Source of the DNA: Actinoallomurus purpureus
GTDB lineage: Bacteria; Actinomycetota; Actinomycetes; Streptosporangiales; Streptosporangiaceae
Length of the DNA: 64,000 nt
Direction of reading: 5' to 3'
NCBI RefSeq assembly: GCF_024055795.1
Contig: NZ_JAMXMY010000001.1
Span: 558,001 to 622,000 of the forward strand
The notes under the pieces: model-generated
The model's database searches: none
What the model was told of the DNA's origin: nothing
The model's input: the letters and a program-made list of their open reading frames with translations, nothing else
Program-made: the position numbers and the translations under genes
Shown here: positions 53,196-62,098 of the stretch, one piece after another
How the letters are laid out: every line of letters starts with the position of its first letter
Position numbering within the stretch: the stretch's first letter is position 1

Positions 53196-54761
53196 GTGGG
53201 TTCATCCATCGCCAAGAGGAGCATCGCGGCCCTCGCGGCCGTGGCCGTCGCGGCAGGATGCGGGGGCCACGGCGATCCGTCCGCGCCCTCAGGGGCCAAG
53301 GCGGCCGAATGCGGCCAGGTCACGATGGCCCGTGCGGACGCGCAGCGACAGACCCGTGCGATGTGGATCGTCTCGGTGGGCAACGGCGACTGGCCGACCA
53401 GGCCGGGGCTGTCGGCGGCCCGGCAGCAGGCCGAGTACCGCTCACTCCTCGACATGGCCGTACGACGGAACCTCAATACCGTCTACGTGCAGATCCGGCC
53501 GGCCGCCGACGCGTTCTACCCCTCCCCGTACGAACCGTGGTCGAAGTACCTCACCGGCAAGCAGGGCCGGAGCCCGGGCTATGACCCGCTGCGGTTCCTG
53601 GTCGACGAGGCCCACAAGCGCGGGCTGGAGTTCCACGCCTGGTTCAACCCCTACCGCGTGAGCACCGGGCCCCACCGCGACAGCCTGGCGCCGGGCAACC
53701 CGGCCCGGCGGCATCCGGACTGGGTGCACCGCTACGGCGACGCCCTGTGGTACGACCCCGGTCTGCCCCAGGTTCGCGACTTGGTGGAGAAGGTGGTCCT
53801 CGACGTGGTCGGCAGGTACGACATCGACGGCGTCCACTTCGACGACTACTTCTATCCCTACCCCCTGCCGGGGGAGGAGTTCCCCGACAAGGCGACGTTC
53901 AAGAAGTACGGCACGGGTTTCAAGAGCGTCGCCGACTGGCGCCGGCACAACGTCGACGTGCTCGTGCAGACACTGTCGGGCCGGATCCACCAGGCCAAAC
54001 CGTGGGTCAGGTTCGGCATCAGTCCGTTCGGGGTGTGGCGGAACAGGTCCGAGGACCCGAACGGCTCGGCGACCCACGCGCTGCAGAGCTACGACGAGAT
54101 CTACGCTGACACCCGCAAATGGATCAAGAACGACTGGATCGACTATGTCGCGCCCCAGTTGTACTGGCCGATCGGGTTCGGCGCCGCCGACTACCGGACG
54201 CTGGTCGCGTGGTGGGCCAGACAGGTGGCGGGCACCCGCGTGCAGCTGATCATCGGGCAGGCCGGATACCAGGTCGGGCACGGTGGGCCGTGGAACGCGA
54301 CCGCCGAACTGTCCCGGCATCTGACGCTCGACGCGAAGTACCCCCAAGTCACCGGGGAGGCGTTGTTCAGCGCGACCGATATGAAGCAGGATCGCCGCGG
54401 CTTCGCCTCCCGGCTCGTCCGCGACCACTTCGGCCGTCCGGCGGTCGCTCCCGCGAGCCCGCGCACGGCCGGCACACGGCCTTCGGCGCCCACCCGCCTG
54501 GAGGCCAAGGACCGCCGGGTGAGCTGGCAGGGTTCCGGCGCCGCGGCGTACGCCGTCTACCGTTCTCCGGCGAAGGGCCCGGCGTGCGCCGCCCCGGATC
54601 CCCGGGATCTCCTCACGGTGGTGCCGGGGCCGACGACGCAGATCACCGACCACACCGCGAAATCGGGTCAGGTCTACACGTACTACGTGACCGCGCTGGA
54701 CCAGCGGCGCCGGGAGAGCCCGCCGACCCGGGGCGCCCACATGACCGCCCGGGGCGGCTGA
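53196..54761 (+). CDS. GHL10/family 10-like glycosylhydrolase lipoprotein
   Basis: A 521-residue exported protein. The start is a hydrophobic segment ending VAAGCGG, a likely lipobox. RAMWIVSVGNGDW, YVQIRPAADAFYPSPYEPWS and VHFDDYFYPYP are GHL10 signatures, and PQLYWPIGFGAADYRTLV is from the same barrel. A C-terminal fibronectin-type segment follows. The family acts on envelope polysaccharides. GTG 53196 is the only good start. It is divergent from the site-2 protease. Confidence 0.88.
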   Translation: MGSSIAKRSIAALAAVAVAAGCGGHGDPSAPSGAKAAECGQVTMARADAQRQTRAMWIVSVGNGDWPTRPGLSAARQQAEYRSLLDMAVRRNLNTVYVQIRPAADAFYPSPYEPWSKYLTGKQGRSPGYDPLRFLVDEAHKRGLEFHAWFNPYRVSTGPHRDSLAPGNPARRHPDWVHRYGDALWYDPGLPQVRDLVEKVVLDVVGRYDIDGVHFDDYFYPYPLPGEEFPDKATFKKYGTGFKSVADWRRHNVDVLVQTLSGRIHQAKPWVRFGISPFGVWRNRSEDPNGSATHALQSYDEIYADTRKWIKNDWIDYVAPQLYWPIGFGAADYRTLVAWWARQVAGTRVQLIIGQAGYQVGHGGPWNATAELSRHLTLDAKYPQVTGEALFSATDMKQDRRGFASRLVRDHFGRPAVAPASPRTAGTRPSAPTRLEAKDRRVSWQGSGAAAYAVYRSPAKGPACAAPDPRDLLTVVPGPTTQITDHTAKSGQVYTYYVTALDQRRRESPPTRGAHMTARGG

Positions 54762-54798
54762 TCAGCGTTTCCGCCGCGGGGATGCCACATGTGGCCGT

Positions 54799-54823
54799 AA
54801 AAGCCGGTGCTCGCTGGCTTTTT
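54799..54823 (+). terminator. Intrinsic terminator after the GHL10 gene
   Basis: AAAAGCC and GGCTTTT arms with a 10-base loop and a T-run, 38 bases after the stop. Confidence 0.7.
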
Positions 54824-54889
54824 GAGGTTTCCCGTGCGTAACAAACAGGGGATGATTCCTGGAAATCTGTGACCCCCTGGAGGTGCGGT

Positions 54890-55093
54890 ATGGCGCTCTC
54901 GATGGAGGAGGAGCGAATCCTCACCGAGATCGCATCTCAACTCGGCCAGGAAGACCCCCGCCTGGCCGACCGGCTGTCCAACTTCGGGCGCCTGCGCCGC
55001 CGGCGGCGCATTCGGGCCGTCCTGGCGATCGTGGTCGCCGTGCTCGTGATCGCCTCGTTGTTGGCCGCGGCGCTCGTCACCGTGCCCGGGTGA
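54890..55093 (+). CDS. DUF3040 small membrane protein
   Basis: A 67-residue protein MALSMEEERILTEIASQL, then a basic RLRRRRRIRA and one transmembrane helix, as in DUF3040 proteins common in actinobacteria. ATG 54890 has GGAGG upstream, chosen over an in-frame start at 54869. The ribosome site is within a potential hairpin of CAGGGG (54846-54851) with CCCCTG (54874-54879). Function unknown. Confidence 0.85.
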   Translation: MALSMEEERILTEIASQLGQEDPRLADRLSNFGRLRRRRRIRAVLAIVVAVLVIASLLAAALVTVPG

Positions 55094-55425
55094 CGAACGG
55101 AGACGCCCCCGCGGGAGATTTCCGCGGGGGCGCCGCACGCCTGGGCCGGTGTGGTGGTCGCCTCTCGGCGAAAGGCACAACGCGGCTCCTGCTCCGACCG
55201 TGCGGCCGGACGGTATTCCGCGAAGGCGGTAGGTGCGGCCCGGGGACACATGCCACACCGGCCCCACCAGCCTAACCGATCGCAGCGGTGACGTGGCATA
55301 TCTCCGGTGGCCGTTCTCAGCGCAGCATAATGATCTACAATGTAAGGGCGGCATCCTGGTGACTAACACGTCAAGATGAAGGTGATGCTCCGCAACCCCA
55401 TGACCCCGGCCGGTGTTCTACGAGC
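55094..55425. other. Spacer with terminator and promoter
   Basis: Holds the hairpin at 55104-55132, then a region without a supported gene, with an AT-rich patch near 55320-55340 (ATCTACAATG) that could be a -10 for the sigma gene. Confidence 0.5.
55104..55132. terminator. GC-rich hairpin after DUF3040
   Basis: CGCCCCCGCGG and CCGCGGGGGCG are perfect 11-bp arms around a 7-base loop, 10 bases after the stop. Confidence 0.65.
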
Positions 55426-56001
55426 GTGACCGAGACCGACATCCGCCTTCCGATCGTCGCCGCGCTCACGGAGGACCTCGACACCGGCTTCGTCGCGTTG
55501 TTCGACGGCTACCGCAACGTCGTGTTCTCCGCCGCGCTGCGGCTCTGCGGGCGGTGGGCCGACGCGGAGGACCTCACGGCGGAGGCGTTCCTGCGCGCCT
55601 ACCGCGCGCTCGCCGGTTATGAGCCGCAGCGCATCGCGACCCTGCAGCCGCGTCCGTGGCTCATGACGATCCTGGCGAATCTCTGGCGCAACACCGCGCG
55701 CTCGGCCGCCCGGCATCCACCACCGGCGCCGCTCGAACAGGCACCGGAGGCGGTCGATCCGGCCGAACCGACCGAGCAGGTCGCCGAGCGGTCCGAGACG
55801 GGCCGTGAGCTGGCCGCGCTGCTCGGCGAGCTGACGGAGGACCAGCGGCTCGCGGTCGTGCTGCGGCACGTCGCCGATCTGCCGATCGCGGAGATCGCCA
55901 CGGCTCTCGGCGTGCCCGAAGGCACGGTCAAGTCCCACATCTCGCGGGGCCTCAAGCGGCTCCGCCTGCTCTACCCGGGGAGGCACGATGAGCGCCTTTG
56001 A
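55426..56001 (+). CDS. ECF-type sigma factor coupled to the MGMT-Ada gene
   Basis: A 191-residue sigma-70 family protein. Region 2 has GRWADAEDLTAEAFLRAYRAL, and region 4 has LTEDQRLAVVLRHVADLPIAEIATALGVPEGTVKSHISRGLKRL. The GTG start has a weak ribosome site. Its last 14 bases overlap the alkyl-transferase gene, so the two are translationally coupled. A role in alkylation stress is suggested only by this coupling. Confidence 0.9.
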   Translation: MTETDIRLPIVAALTEDLDTGFVALFDGYRNVVFSAALRLCGRWADAEDLTAEAFLRAYRALAGYEPQRIATLQPRPWLMTILANLWRNTARSAARHPPPAPLEQAPEAVDPAEPTEQVAERSETGRELAALLGELTEDQRLAVVLRHVADLPIAEIATALGVPEGTVKSHISRGLKRLRLLYPGRHDERL

Positions 56002-56779
56002 GCCCACCGACCCACAGGCCTCCGGCCGGCACGATCCGCTGGTCGCCGGTCTCGCCGCGCTGGCCACCGACGCGCCGGCGGGCCTGCTCGACCGGGTGGC
56101 GGCGCGCTGGGTGCGCGTCGACGCCTCGATCGGCGGCGTCTACGTCGCGATGACCGACCAGGGCATCGCCTATCTGCGCACCGGACAGGACGAGGAGCAG
56201 TTCGTCGCGTCGTACCGGAGCCGGTTCGCGCGGCCGCTGCTGCCGGGCGGCAGCCCGCCCTCGGCCCTGGAGCGGGCGCTGCGGACGGGCCGGGCCGCCG
56301 GTGTCCGCCTGGATCTGCGGGGGCTGCGGCCCTTCGAGGAGGCGGTGCTGCGCGCGGCCGCGGCCATTCCGCGGGGGGAGATGCGGCCGTACGCCTGGAT
56401 CGCCGAGCGGATCGGCCGGCCCAAGGCCGTCCGCGCGGTCGGCACCGCGCTCGGTCACAACCCGGTGCCGTTGCTGATCCCCTGTCACCGGGTGATCCGG
56501 TCCGATGGGCGGATCGGGCAGTACGTCTTCGGCGAGCGGGCCAAAGAACGGCTGCTGCGCATGGAGGAGGTCAACCTCGACGAGGTCAACACACTGGCGG
56601 CGAAGAACGTCCATTTCGTCGGCAGTGACACCACCGGCGTCGTCTGCTTCCCCAGCTGCCGCGACGCGCGGCGCATCACACCGGCGCACTGGCACGGCTT
56701 TCGTACCCTGGCACAGGCCGAGAGCGCCGGCTACCGATCGTGCCGGCACTGCCGGCCGGGGGCGGCCGTCGTCCCCTGA
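55988..56779 (+). CDS. Methylated-DNA-protein cysteine methyltransferase with a C-terminal Ada-type zinc domain
   Basis: A 263-residue DNA repair protein. The MGMT domain has the acceptor Cys166 in IPCHRVIRSDGRIG and the Arg-finger region RPKAVRAVG. Residues 207-258 resemble the Ada N-terminal zinc domain: FVGSDTTGVVCFPSC, then SAGYRSCRHCRP, supplying Cys220, Cys224, Cys252 and Cys255. In classical Ada this domain is N-terminal. It removes O6-alkyl groups from guanine, and could also sense methylphosphotriesters. Start overlaps the sigma gene by 14 bp. Confidence 0.88.
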   Translation: MSAFEPTDPQASGRHDPLVAGLAALATDAPAGLLDRVAARWVRVDASIGGVYVAMTDQGIAYLRTGQDEEQFVASYRSRFARPLLPGGSPPSALERALRTGRAAGVRLDLRGLRPFEEAVLRAAAAIPRGEMRPYAWIAERIGRPKAVRAVGTALGHNPVPLLIPCHRVIRSDGRIGQYVFGERAKERLLRMEEVNLDEVNTLAAKNVHFVGSDTTGVVCFPSCRDARRITPAHWHGFRTLAQAESAGYRSCRHCRPGAAVVP

Positions 56780-56810
56780 GCCCCCGTGTCACCGGAGCGC
56801 GGGTGTTCAG

Positions 56811-56897
56811 GCCGTTTTGAGCATCTGTTCAGACACACCGTGTTGACTGATCCGGTAACTCGCCGTCTCCGACCAGGGTTCTGCCGTTTTGAGCATC
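56811..56897. repeat. Direct repeat of 15 bp flanking the acyltransferase start
   Basis: GCCGTTTTGAGCATC occurs at 56811-56825 and 56883-56897. The second copy contains the TTG start of the acyltransferase; a duplication of the gene's 5' end is likely. Confidence 0.75.
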
Positions 56898-57995
56898 CGC
56901 ACCGACCTCGTCCGCACCGACCTCGTCCGCACCGACCCTGTCCGCACCGATCACCCGCGTACCGATCGAGACCCCTACTTCGACAACGCCAAGTTCCTCG
57001 CCGTGGTCCTCGTGGTCATCGGCCACGCCTGGGAGCCCCTGCGGGGGGCCGACGTCGGCGGGCGGCTGCTGGAGGCCGCGCAGACGTTCATCTACGTCTT
57101 CCACCTGCCGGCCTTCATCGTGATGTGCGGGTACTTCTCCCGCGGCTTCCCGACCGCACGCGCTCGCACCCGCAAGCTCGTCGCCACGATCGTGGTGCCC
57201 TACGTGCTGTTCAGCGTGGCGTATCCGCTGTGGGCCGGATTCCTGTCCGGGAGCCACGTCGGCTGGGATCCGCTGGAGCCGTACTACCTGACCTGGTTCC
57301 TGCCCGCCCTGCTGCTGTGGCGGCTGTCCACGCCGTTGTGGCAGCAGATCCGTCACCCCGTCGTCATCGCGGTGCTGATCTCGATGCTCGCCGGGTTCGT
57401 CACCCTGCCGAGCACGCTCAACGCCGCGCAGGTGCTGTCGTTCCTGCCCTTCTTCGTGCTCGGGCTGACCCTGCGGCCGCACCACTTCGCCGTCCTGCAC
57501 CGTCGTGCGGTCCGCATCGCGGGCGCGGTCGTGCTCGTCCTCGGCGGTCTCGCCGCGTACCTGCTCGCGCTCAGCGTCGATCCCGAGTGGGTGCACTGGC
57601 GGCGCAGCTTCGGACAGCTCGGCGTCGGCGCCCCGGCGGGCGTCGGATTCCGGGTGGTGGCGATGGCCGCGGCGGTGATCCTGACGGTGGCGTTCCTGGC
57701 CGTCGTGCCCGCCCGGCGCACGTGGTTCACCCGGCTGGGCGCGGCCACGATGTACGCCTACCTGCTCCACGGCTTCGTCACGCTCTTCCTGGGCTACCAG
57801 GGCTGGTACTTCGGCCTCTCCGGCTGGCAGGTCGTGCTGGTGACGGTCGGCTGCGTGATCCTGGCGGTCGTTCTGTCCGGCGATATGACGCGCAGGGTCT
57901 TCCGGTGGGCGGTGGAGCCCAGCCTGGACTGGCTCTTCCGCGCGGCTCCCCACGGAATGAGGGGGATGGACGGGCGGGCGCGGTCCCCCGAGTGA
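56889..57995 (+). CDS. Acyltransferase family membrane protein (fucose O-acetylase-like)
   Basis: A 368-residue polytopic protein. RDPYFDNAKFLAVVLVVIGH is the N-terminal acyltransferase-3 signature with the active His, followed by about ten helices including VFHLPAFIVMCGYFSRG and YAYLLHGFVTLF. The family transfers acyl groups to sugars or envelope lipids. The first 20 residues are RTDLV-type repeats from a 15-bp tandem repeat (56898-56966). The start may be TTG 56889 or a later codon. Substrate unknown. Confidence 0.87.
   Translation: MSIRTDLVRTDLVRTDPVRTDHPRTDRDPYFDNAKFLAVVLVVIGHAWEPLRGADVGGRLLEAAQTFIYVFHLPAFIVMCGYFSRGFPTARARTRKLVATIVVPYVLFSVAYPLWAGFLSGSHVGWDPLEPYYLTWFLPALLLWRLSTPLWQQIRHPVVIAVLISMLAGFVTLPSTLNAAQVLSFLPFFVLGLTLRPHHFAVLHRRAVRIAGAVVLVLGGLAAYLLALSVDPEWVHWRRSFGQLGVGAPAGVGFRVVAMAAAVILTVAFLAVVPARRTWFTRLGAATMYAYLLHGFVTLFLGYQGWYFGLSGWQVVLVTVGCVILAVVLSGDMTRRVFRWAVEPSLDWLFRAAPHGMRGMDGRARSPE
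56898..56966 (+). repeat. 15-bp tandem repeat encoding RTD-x-x
   Basis: Four full copies and a partial fifth of CGCACCGACCTCGTC-type units encode RTDLV, RTDLV, RTDPV, RTDHP and RTD at the protein's N-terminus. The copies differ by a few bases. This can change length by slippage. Confidence 0.85.
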
Positions 57996-58015
57996 CCTGC
58001 CCGCCCGCGCCGGGC

Positions 58016-58771
58016 TCAGCGTACGACGATCGCCTGCCGGCTGATCGGCAGCCGATGCGCCGCGTCGGCGATGGTCGCCACCTCCTCGGGGGAGAAGCGG
58101 TTGCGCTGGCGCCGGATCCAGCCGGGAAGGCGGTGGGCGCGGATGAGCGTGACGCCGTCGGCCTCGACGAGGGCCCGGGCGAGGTGACCGCCGTGGATGA
58201 CGGCCACGGCCTCGACGGCGACCTCGCCGCCGAGCCGCTCGGCGAGCAGCGCGGCGGTGGCGTCGGCCCGTTCGCGCAGCGCGGCGGCCATCTTGGCGCC
58301 GGAACGCTCGTCGACGAACAGCGTCCCCTTGTAGGCGGCGATGTCCGTGTCGGGCGCGATCGCCTGATTATCGATCATCAGCACGCCGGTCGGGCCGATC
58401 ACCAGGTGATCGATCTGTCCCTGGCCTGGAACGTTCCTGCCCTGCAGGACGCGGTATCCCCGCCAGTCGAGAGTGAGGCGGAGGAGGGCGGACGTGCGTC
58501 GTTCGCCGCGTTGGCCCTTACGCCAGGCGCTGGACGCGATCCGCTGGCGCAGGTAGTAGAGCGTGTCCACCAGGGCGATCACCGCGGCGGCCAGCAGCCC
58601 GAACCAGAAGTCGACGAGTACCGTGCCGATCACCAGGCCGAGGGCGGCGAGCGCGCCGCGCACCTGAAGCCGACGGCGCTTTCCCTGCGCCCACAGCTGC
58701 TCGTGCACCGCTTGGGGGGACCCGCCGGTCAGCGCCGGGTTGTCCGGAACATAGATCGACCCACCGAACAT
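58016..58771 (-). CDS. NERD-domain (nuclease-related) membrane protein
   Basis: A 251-residue protein. Two helices (about residues 40-80) are followed by a NERD domain: WRKGQRGERRTSALLRLTLD, GRNVPGQGQIDHLVIGPTGVLMIDNQ. NERD domains resemble restriction-type nuclease folds and are found in DNA-processing or surface proteins. ATG 58771 has AAAGGG nine bases upstream; ATG 58801 would add 10 residues. Function unknown. It converges with the acyltransferase. Confidence 0.82.
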   Translation of the reverse strand: MFGGSIYVPDNPALTGGSPQAVHEQLWAQGKRRRLQVRGALAALGLVIGTVLVDFWFGLLAAAVIALVDTLYYLRQRIASSAWRKGQRGERRTSALLRLTLDWRGYRVLQGRNVPGQGQIDHLVIGPTGVLMIDNQAIAPDTDIAAYKGTLFVDERSGAKMAAALRERADATAALLAERLGGEVAVEAVAVIHGGHLARALVEADGVTLIRAHRLPGWIRRQRNRFSPEEVATIADAAHRLPISRQAIVVR

Positions 58772-59094
58772 CACGCGACCCTTTCGCTCGTGGAAATTCA
58801 TTGTCTCTTAATAACCGCGAGAGGGCCGCTCGGGTAACACGGTTAGTACATAAAAGTAACATAGAGAAATTGCCGGGTATCGTGTGCGGGAACTTCACGT
58901 GCAACCTGCAGCTCAAGTTTCACGTGCTGGTGAGGAGTGCGCGAGGCCGATCCGCGAGATGGTCGCCACGGGGCGTTCCCGGCGATGAAGACGTCAGCCT
59001 ATCGCCATCCGCCCGACTATTGTCGTGGTTCTGTGATTGGCGGCGATTCGATTTATTTCAGCCGTGCTCCGAGCCATGGGCGCCCGTCGGCCGG
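58772..59094. other. AT-richer gap between NERD and MarC genes
   Basis: I see no supported gene. Two copies of TTCACGTG-like sequence (near 58899 and 58920) may be regulatory. Confidence 0.45.
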
Positions 59095-59709
59095 TCACGG
59101 GTGCCCGGATCGCGCGATGATGCCCATCGCCTGAAGGCCGACGATGGCCAGATCCACCCCGACGGCCGCGAGCAGCAGGCCCAGCAGGCGCCCGCCGACC
59201 TCGATCCAGGTCCGCGGCACCCAGTGCAGGACGTACGTCAGCGCCAGCATGGTGACCAGGTTGGCCGCGACGACGGCCAGGTAGGCCAGGGCGACGAGGG
59301 CGGGCCACCACCATCCGTTCCGGGTCACCGCCAGCACGATGACCGATGTCATCGCGAGCGGGCTGGCGACGTAGGGCAGCAGCAGCGCCATGAACCCCTC
59401 GTCCGGGGCTCCGGCGGGAGCGTCGGCGTGCCCGTCCAGAACGAGGCGCAGGGCGTACACGAAGAAGATGCCGCCGCCGGCGATCATGACGTCGGCGTCC
59501 CCGATGTGGAACAGGTGCAGCAGCGGCTCGGCCGTCATCGCCACGACCACACCGCACACCGTCGCGGCGGCGGCGGTCCGCAGGGCCAGGCGCCGCAACT
59601 CCCGCGCTTCGCGTCCCTCGGCGAGTCGTGCGAAACTCAGGATCACCTTGGGCGGCCCGGCCACCGCGATGAGCACGACGAAGACGTCCCACAGGTTCAG
59701 GTGCGCCAC
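59095..59709 (-). CDS. MarC-family integral membrane protein
   Basis: A 204-residue protein with six hydrophobic segments. VAHLNLWDVFVVLIAVAGPPK at the N-terminus, FVVLIAVAGPPKVILSFARL and LLPYVASPLAMTSVIVL fit the MarC/UPF0056 family. GTG 59709 is chosen; residues before it look non-coding. Function unknown, and drug resistance is not established for the family. Confidence 0.85.
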   Translation of the reverse strand: MAHLNLWDVFVVLIAVAGPPKVILSFARLAEGREARELRRLALRTAAAATVCGVVVAMTAEPLLHLFHIGDADVMIAGGGIFFVYALRLVLDGHADAPAGAPDEGFMALLLPYVASPLAMTSVIVLAVTRNGWWWPALVALAYLAVVAANLVTMLALTYVLHWVPRTWIEVGGRLLGLLLAAVGVDLAIVGLQAMGIIARSGHP

Positions 59710-59926
59710 TCCGGCGTCATGCCTTGGCGCGGGCGGGGGCAAACCTCCAGGCCGGGGCCCGGCCGATGCGGACCGGCAGGCCGTCGCGGGCCAGTACGGC
59801 GATACTCGCTGGACGGTTCACCCGCGACCGCCAGCCGTTCGGTGAGCGCTCGCGCCCGCGACGGTGCCGGAGCCGCGCCCGTCTCTCGCGCGGAAGGCCG
59901 CGTGAGAACGGGTCACGCCTTCATCG

Positions 59927-60328
59927 TCACTCGCCGGAGCCTGGATGGGAAGGCCTCCCGGCGTCTCGCCGCGGTCGCACGTCCGACCGCACCCTGCCGA
60001 CCTCGGCGACGGCATCGTCCCGCGCCGCCTCGACGAAGGTCGGCAGCGAGCGCAGCCGGTCCTCGTCGAAGGTGGCCAGGACGTCGTGGGTGCGGTCGGT
60101 CAGTCCGGCGTAATAGTCGGCGACGCGCTTCAGGCCCTCCGGGGTCGGCTCGATGAGCACCTTGCGCCGGTCGTCCGGGTCGGGGCGACGCCGGACGCAG
60201 CCGGCGGCGTCCAGCCGGTCGATCATGCGGGACACCGAGCCCGGTGTCAGGCCGACCCGTGCGGCCCGGGCGGCGGCGGTGGTGGGGCCGCCTCGGTTGC
60301 TGCCGAAGGCCCGCAGTCTCGCCCGCAA
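59927..60328 (-). pseudogene. N-terminally truncated MarR-family regulator
   Basis: About 133 residues from a TTG at 60328. GLTPGSVSRMIDRLDAAGCV and RRRPDPDDRRKVLIEPTPEG give the recognition helix and wing, followed by the C-terminal dimer helix. The N-terminal dimerisation helix is missing and upstream sequence is antisense of the SWIM gene. It looks broken at 5' end. Confidence 0.68.
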
Positions 60329-60764
60329 CGACGCCGTCGTGATCCGTACGGCGGAGGACGGCCGTCTCGACGCGGAGGTGACCGTACGCGGGGCCGTCCA
60401 CCGGGTCTCGGTCGGGCTGCCGTGCTGGAGTGGCGCCGCGCGGACCGAGGCCGCGGGTCTCGTCACCGCGGCGCTCGCCGATCCGGGCCTGCCTCCGGGT
60501 GACCTGCCCGACGCCCTCGCGGCGGATCTGACCGGACGCGGCGCCGACCTCGCCGTTCCTGACGGCGAGCGGGTCACCGACTGCACCTGCCGGGCGCGGG
60601 AGGACGGCTGCGTCCACGTCCGGGCCGTCCTTTACGCCCTCGTCCAGCGCGTCGACGAGCGGCCGCTCCTCGCCGTCGAGCTGCGAGGGATCAGGGCCGA
60701 GGCGTCCGATCCCGACTGGATCCCGCTGGGCGACGTCCCCGTCGCGGGCTTCTACGGGATCTGA
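60300..60764 (+). pseudogene. N-terminally truncated SWIM zinc-finger protein
   Basis: About 154 residues. VTDCTCRAREDGCVHVRAVLYAL has the SWIM CxC-n-CxH zinc motif, and ARNDAVVIRTAEDGRLDAEV resembles the region before it in SWIM proteins. The first part, normally about 35 residues with the Trp-rich start, is absent and no good start is present (GTG 60339 has no ribosome site). It faces the truncated MarR gene head-to-head. Confidence 0.66.
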
Positions 60765-61588
60765 CCGCCGAGCCCGGCGCCGTCCCGGGACACGGCGCCC
60801 GGCCGCGGTCGGTCCGCGCTGCCCTCCAGGAGGACGCGGGCCACGAGGTGCGGGTCGTCGGCCATGGGGACGTGCCCACAGTCCTGAAGCCAGACGAAAC
60901 GTGCGTGCGGCAGCGCCTGCTGCGCGCGGATCGCCTGACGGGATCGCAGGAGGCGGTCGTGGGTGCCCCAGGCGATCGTGACCGGGACGTCCTGGACGCT
61001 GCCGCGGAACGTCGTCTCGCGACCCGCCCGCAGGGTCGGCTCGAACCCGGCCGCGCCGCGCAGCGCGGCCGCGTCGTCCAGGAGCGTGTCGATGGCGATC
61101 AGATCCGGCCGTCCGTAGATCATCCCGAACATCAGGGCGCGCATCCGCGGCGAGCGCGCCAGTCGGCGCATGGTGGAGGCGGGTACCCCGGCGCCGAGGC
61201 GGCACGCGCGCAGAGCGAGCGCCGCGTACCGCAGTTCGACCGGCGTGTAGAACCCGGCGGGGGACAAGGCGGTCACCGAGCGCGCGAGCCCGCGGTCGGC
61301 GGCCTCCAGCGCGAACAGTCCGCCGAGTGAGTTGCCGGCGACGTTCGGGCGGTCGAGGCCGAGCCGGTCGATGAACTCGCTCAGCAGGCTCACCACGGTG
61401 TCGAGGTCGTACGGGGTCCCGGGCGGCAGGGGAGGTGAGGCGCCGAAGCCGGGCAGGTCGACCGCGATGACGTCGCGTTCCTCGGCGAGCAGGTCGATGA
61501 CCGGCTCCCAGGCCTGCCAGCGGTGGCCGATGCCGTGCATGAGCAGCAGAGGCGGGCCGTCACCCCGCCGTTCGAAGACGATGTCCAC
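60752..61588 (-). CDS. Alpha/beta hydrolase
   Basis: A 278-residue cytoplasmic hydrolase. The oxyanion-hole region is LLMHGIGHRWQAWEP, the nucleophile elbow GNSLGG has the catalytic Ser, Asp is in WGTHDRLL, and His is in CGHVPMADDP. The substrate is unknown; esters are likely for this fold. The 3' end overlaps the SWIM remnant by 13 bp. ATG 61588. Confidence 0.9.
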   Translation of the reverse strand: MDIVFERRGDGPPLLLMHGIGHRWQAWEPVIDLLAEERDVIAVDLPGFGASPPLPPGTPYDLDTVVSLLSEFIDRLGLDRPNVAGNSLGGLFALEAADRGLARSVTALSPAGFYTPVELRYAALALRACRLGAGVPASTMRRLARSPRMRALMFGMIYGRPDLIAIDTLLDDAAALRGAAGFEPTLRAGRETTFRGSVQDVPVTIAWGTHDRLLRSRQAIRAQQALPHARFVWLQDCGHVPMADDPHLVARVLLEGSADRPRPGAVSRDGAGLGGQIP

Positions 61589-61648
61589 CCGCCGAGCGTA
61601 AGTCGAAGTTACCGCTCGGTCACTATGACGGCGCTCACAGGCCGACGT

Positions 61649-62026
61649 TCAGCCGGACTCCGGGATCCAGACGGCGACGAGGTCCAGCAAGCCCGGAAAA
61701 CGGGTGTCGAGGTCCTCGACGCGGACGTGGCTGCGGCGCTCGAGGCCGTACTGGCGCTGCCTGATGACGCCCGCCTCGCGCAGCGCCCGGAAGTGATGGG
61801 TGAGAGAGGACTTCGGACGGTCCAGGCCGAACCAGCCGCACGGGTGGTCGAACTCCTCGCGGTCGAGCAGGAGCTTGCGCACGATGCGCAGCCGCAAGGG
61901 GTCGCTCAGCGCCCCCAGTACCGTCTCCAGGCGCAGCTCCCCGGCGGCCGGTTCGGGCAGCGGGGGCGGCGCACCGGGCGGCTCGGGCAGCACCGTGACG
62001 ACCGGTCTCGCCTGTGTCGCCGGCAT
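61649..62026 (-). CDS. ArsR-family transcriptional regulator
   Basis: A 125-residue winged-helix regulator: LGALSDPLRLRIVRKLLLD and KSSLTHHFRALREAGVIRQRQYG. There are no typical metal-binding Cys of the arsenic group, so it may sense a drug. It is divergent from an MFS transporter, and the spacer holds several TCGTA-type palindromes, so autorepression and control of the transporter are likely. Confidence 0.9.
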   Translation of the reverse strand: MPATQARPVVTVLPEPPGAPPPLPEPAAGELRLETVLGALSDPLRLRIVRKLLLDREEFDHPCGWFGLDRPKSSLTHHFRALREAGVIRQRQYGLERRSHVRVEDLDTRFPGLLDLVAVWIPESG

Positions 62027-62057
62027 CGGCGGTCCTCCCTCTCTTCGTCTCCGCTTA

Positions 62058-62073
62058 TACGACTTGAATCGTA
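62058..62073. promoter_or_regulatory. ArsR-type operator 1
   Basis: TACGA-N6-TCGTA in the divergent ArsR/MFS spacer. Half-site matches the site at 62099-62112. Confidence 0.65.
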
Positions 62074-62098
62074 CTACGTGTGTTAAGTTCGAGTCTGT

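Noticed and set aside
59818-61205. 430-aa minus-strand ORF across the MarR/SWIM region
   Set aside because: Antisense reading of several genes; no domain signature.
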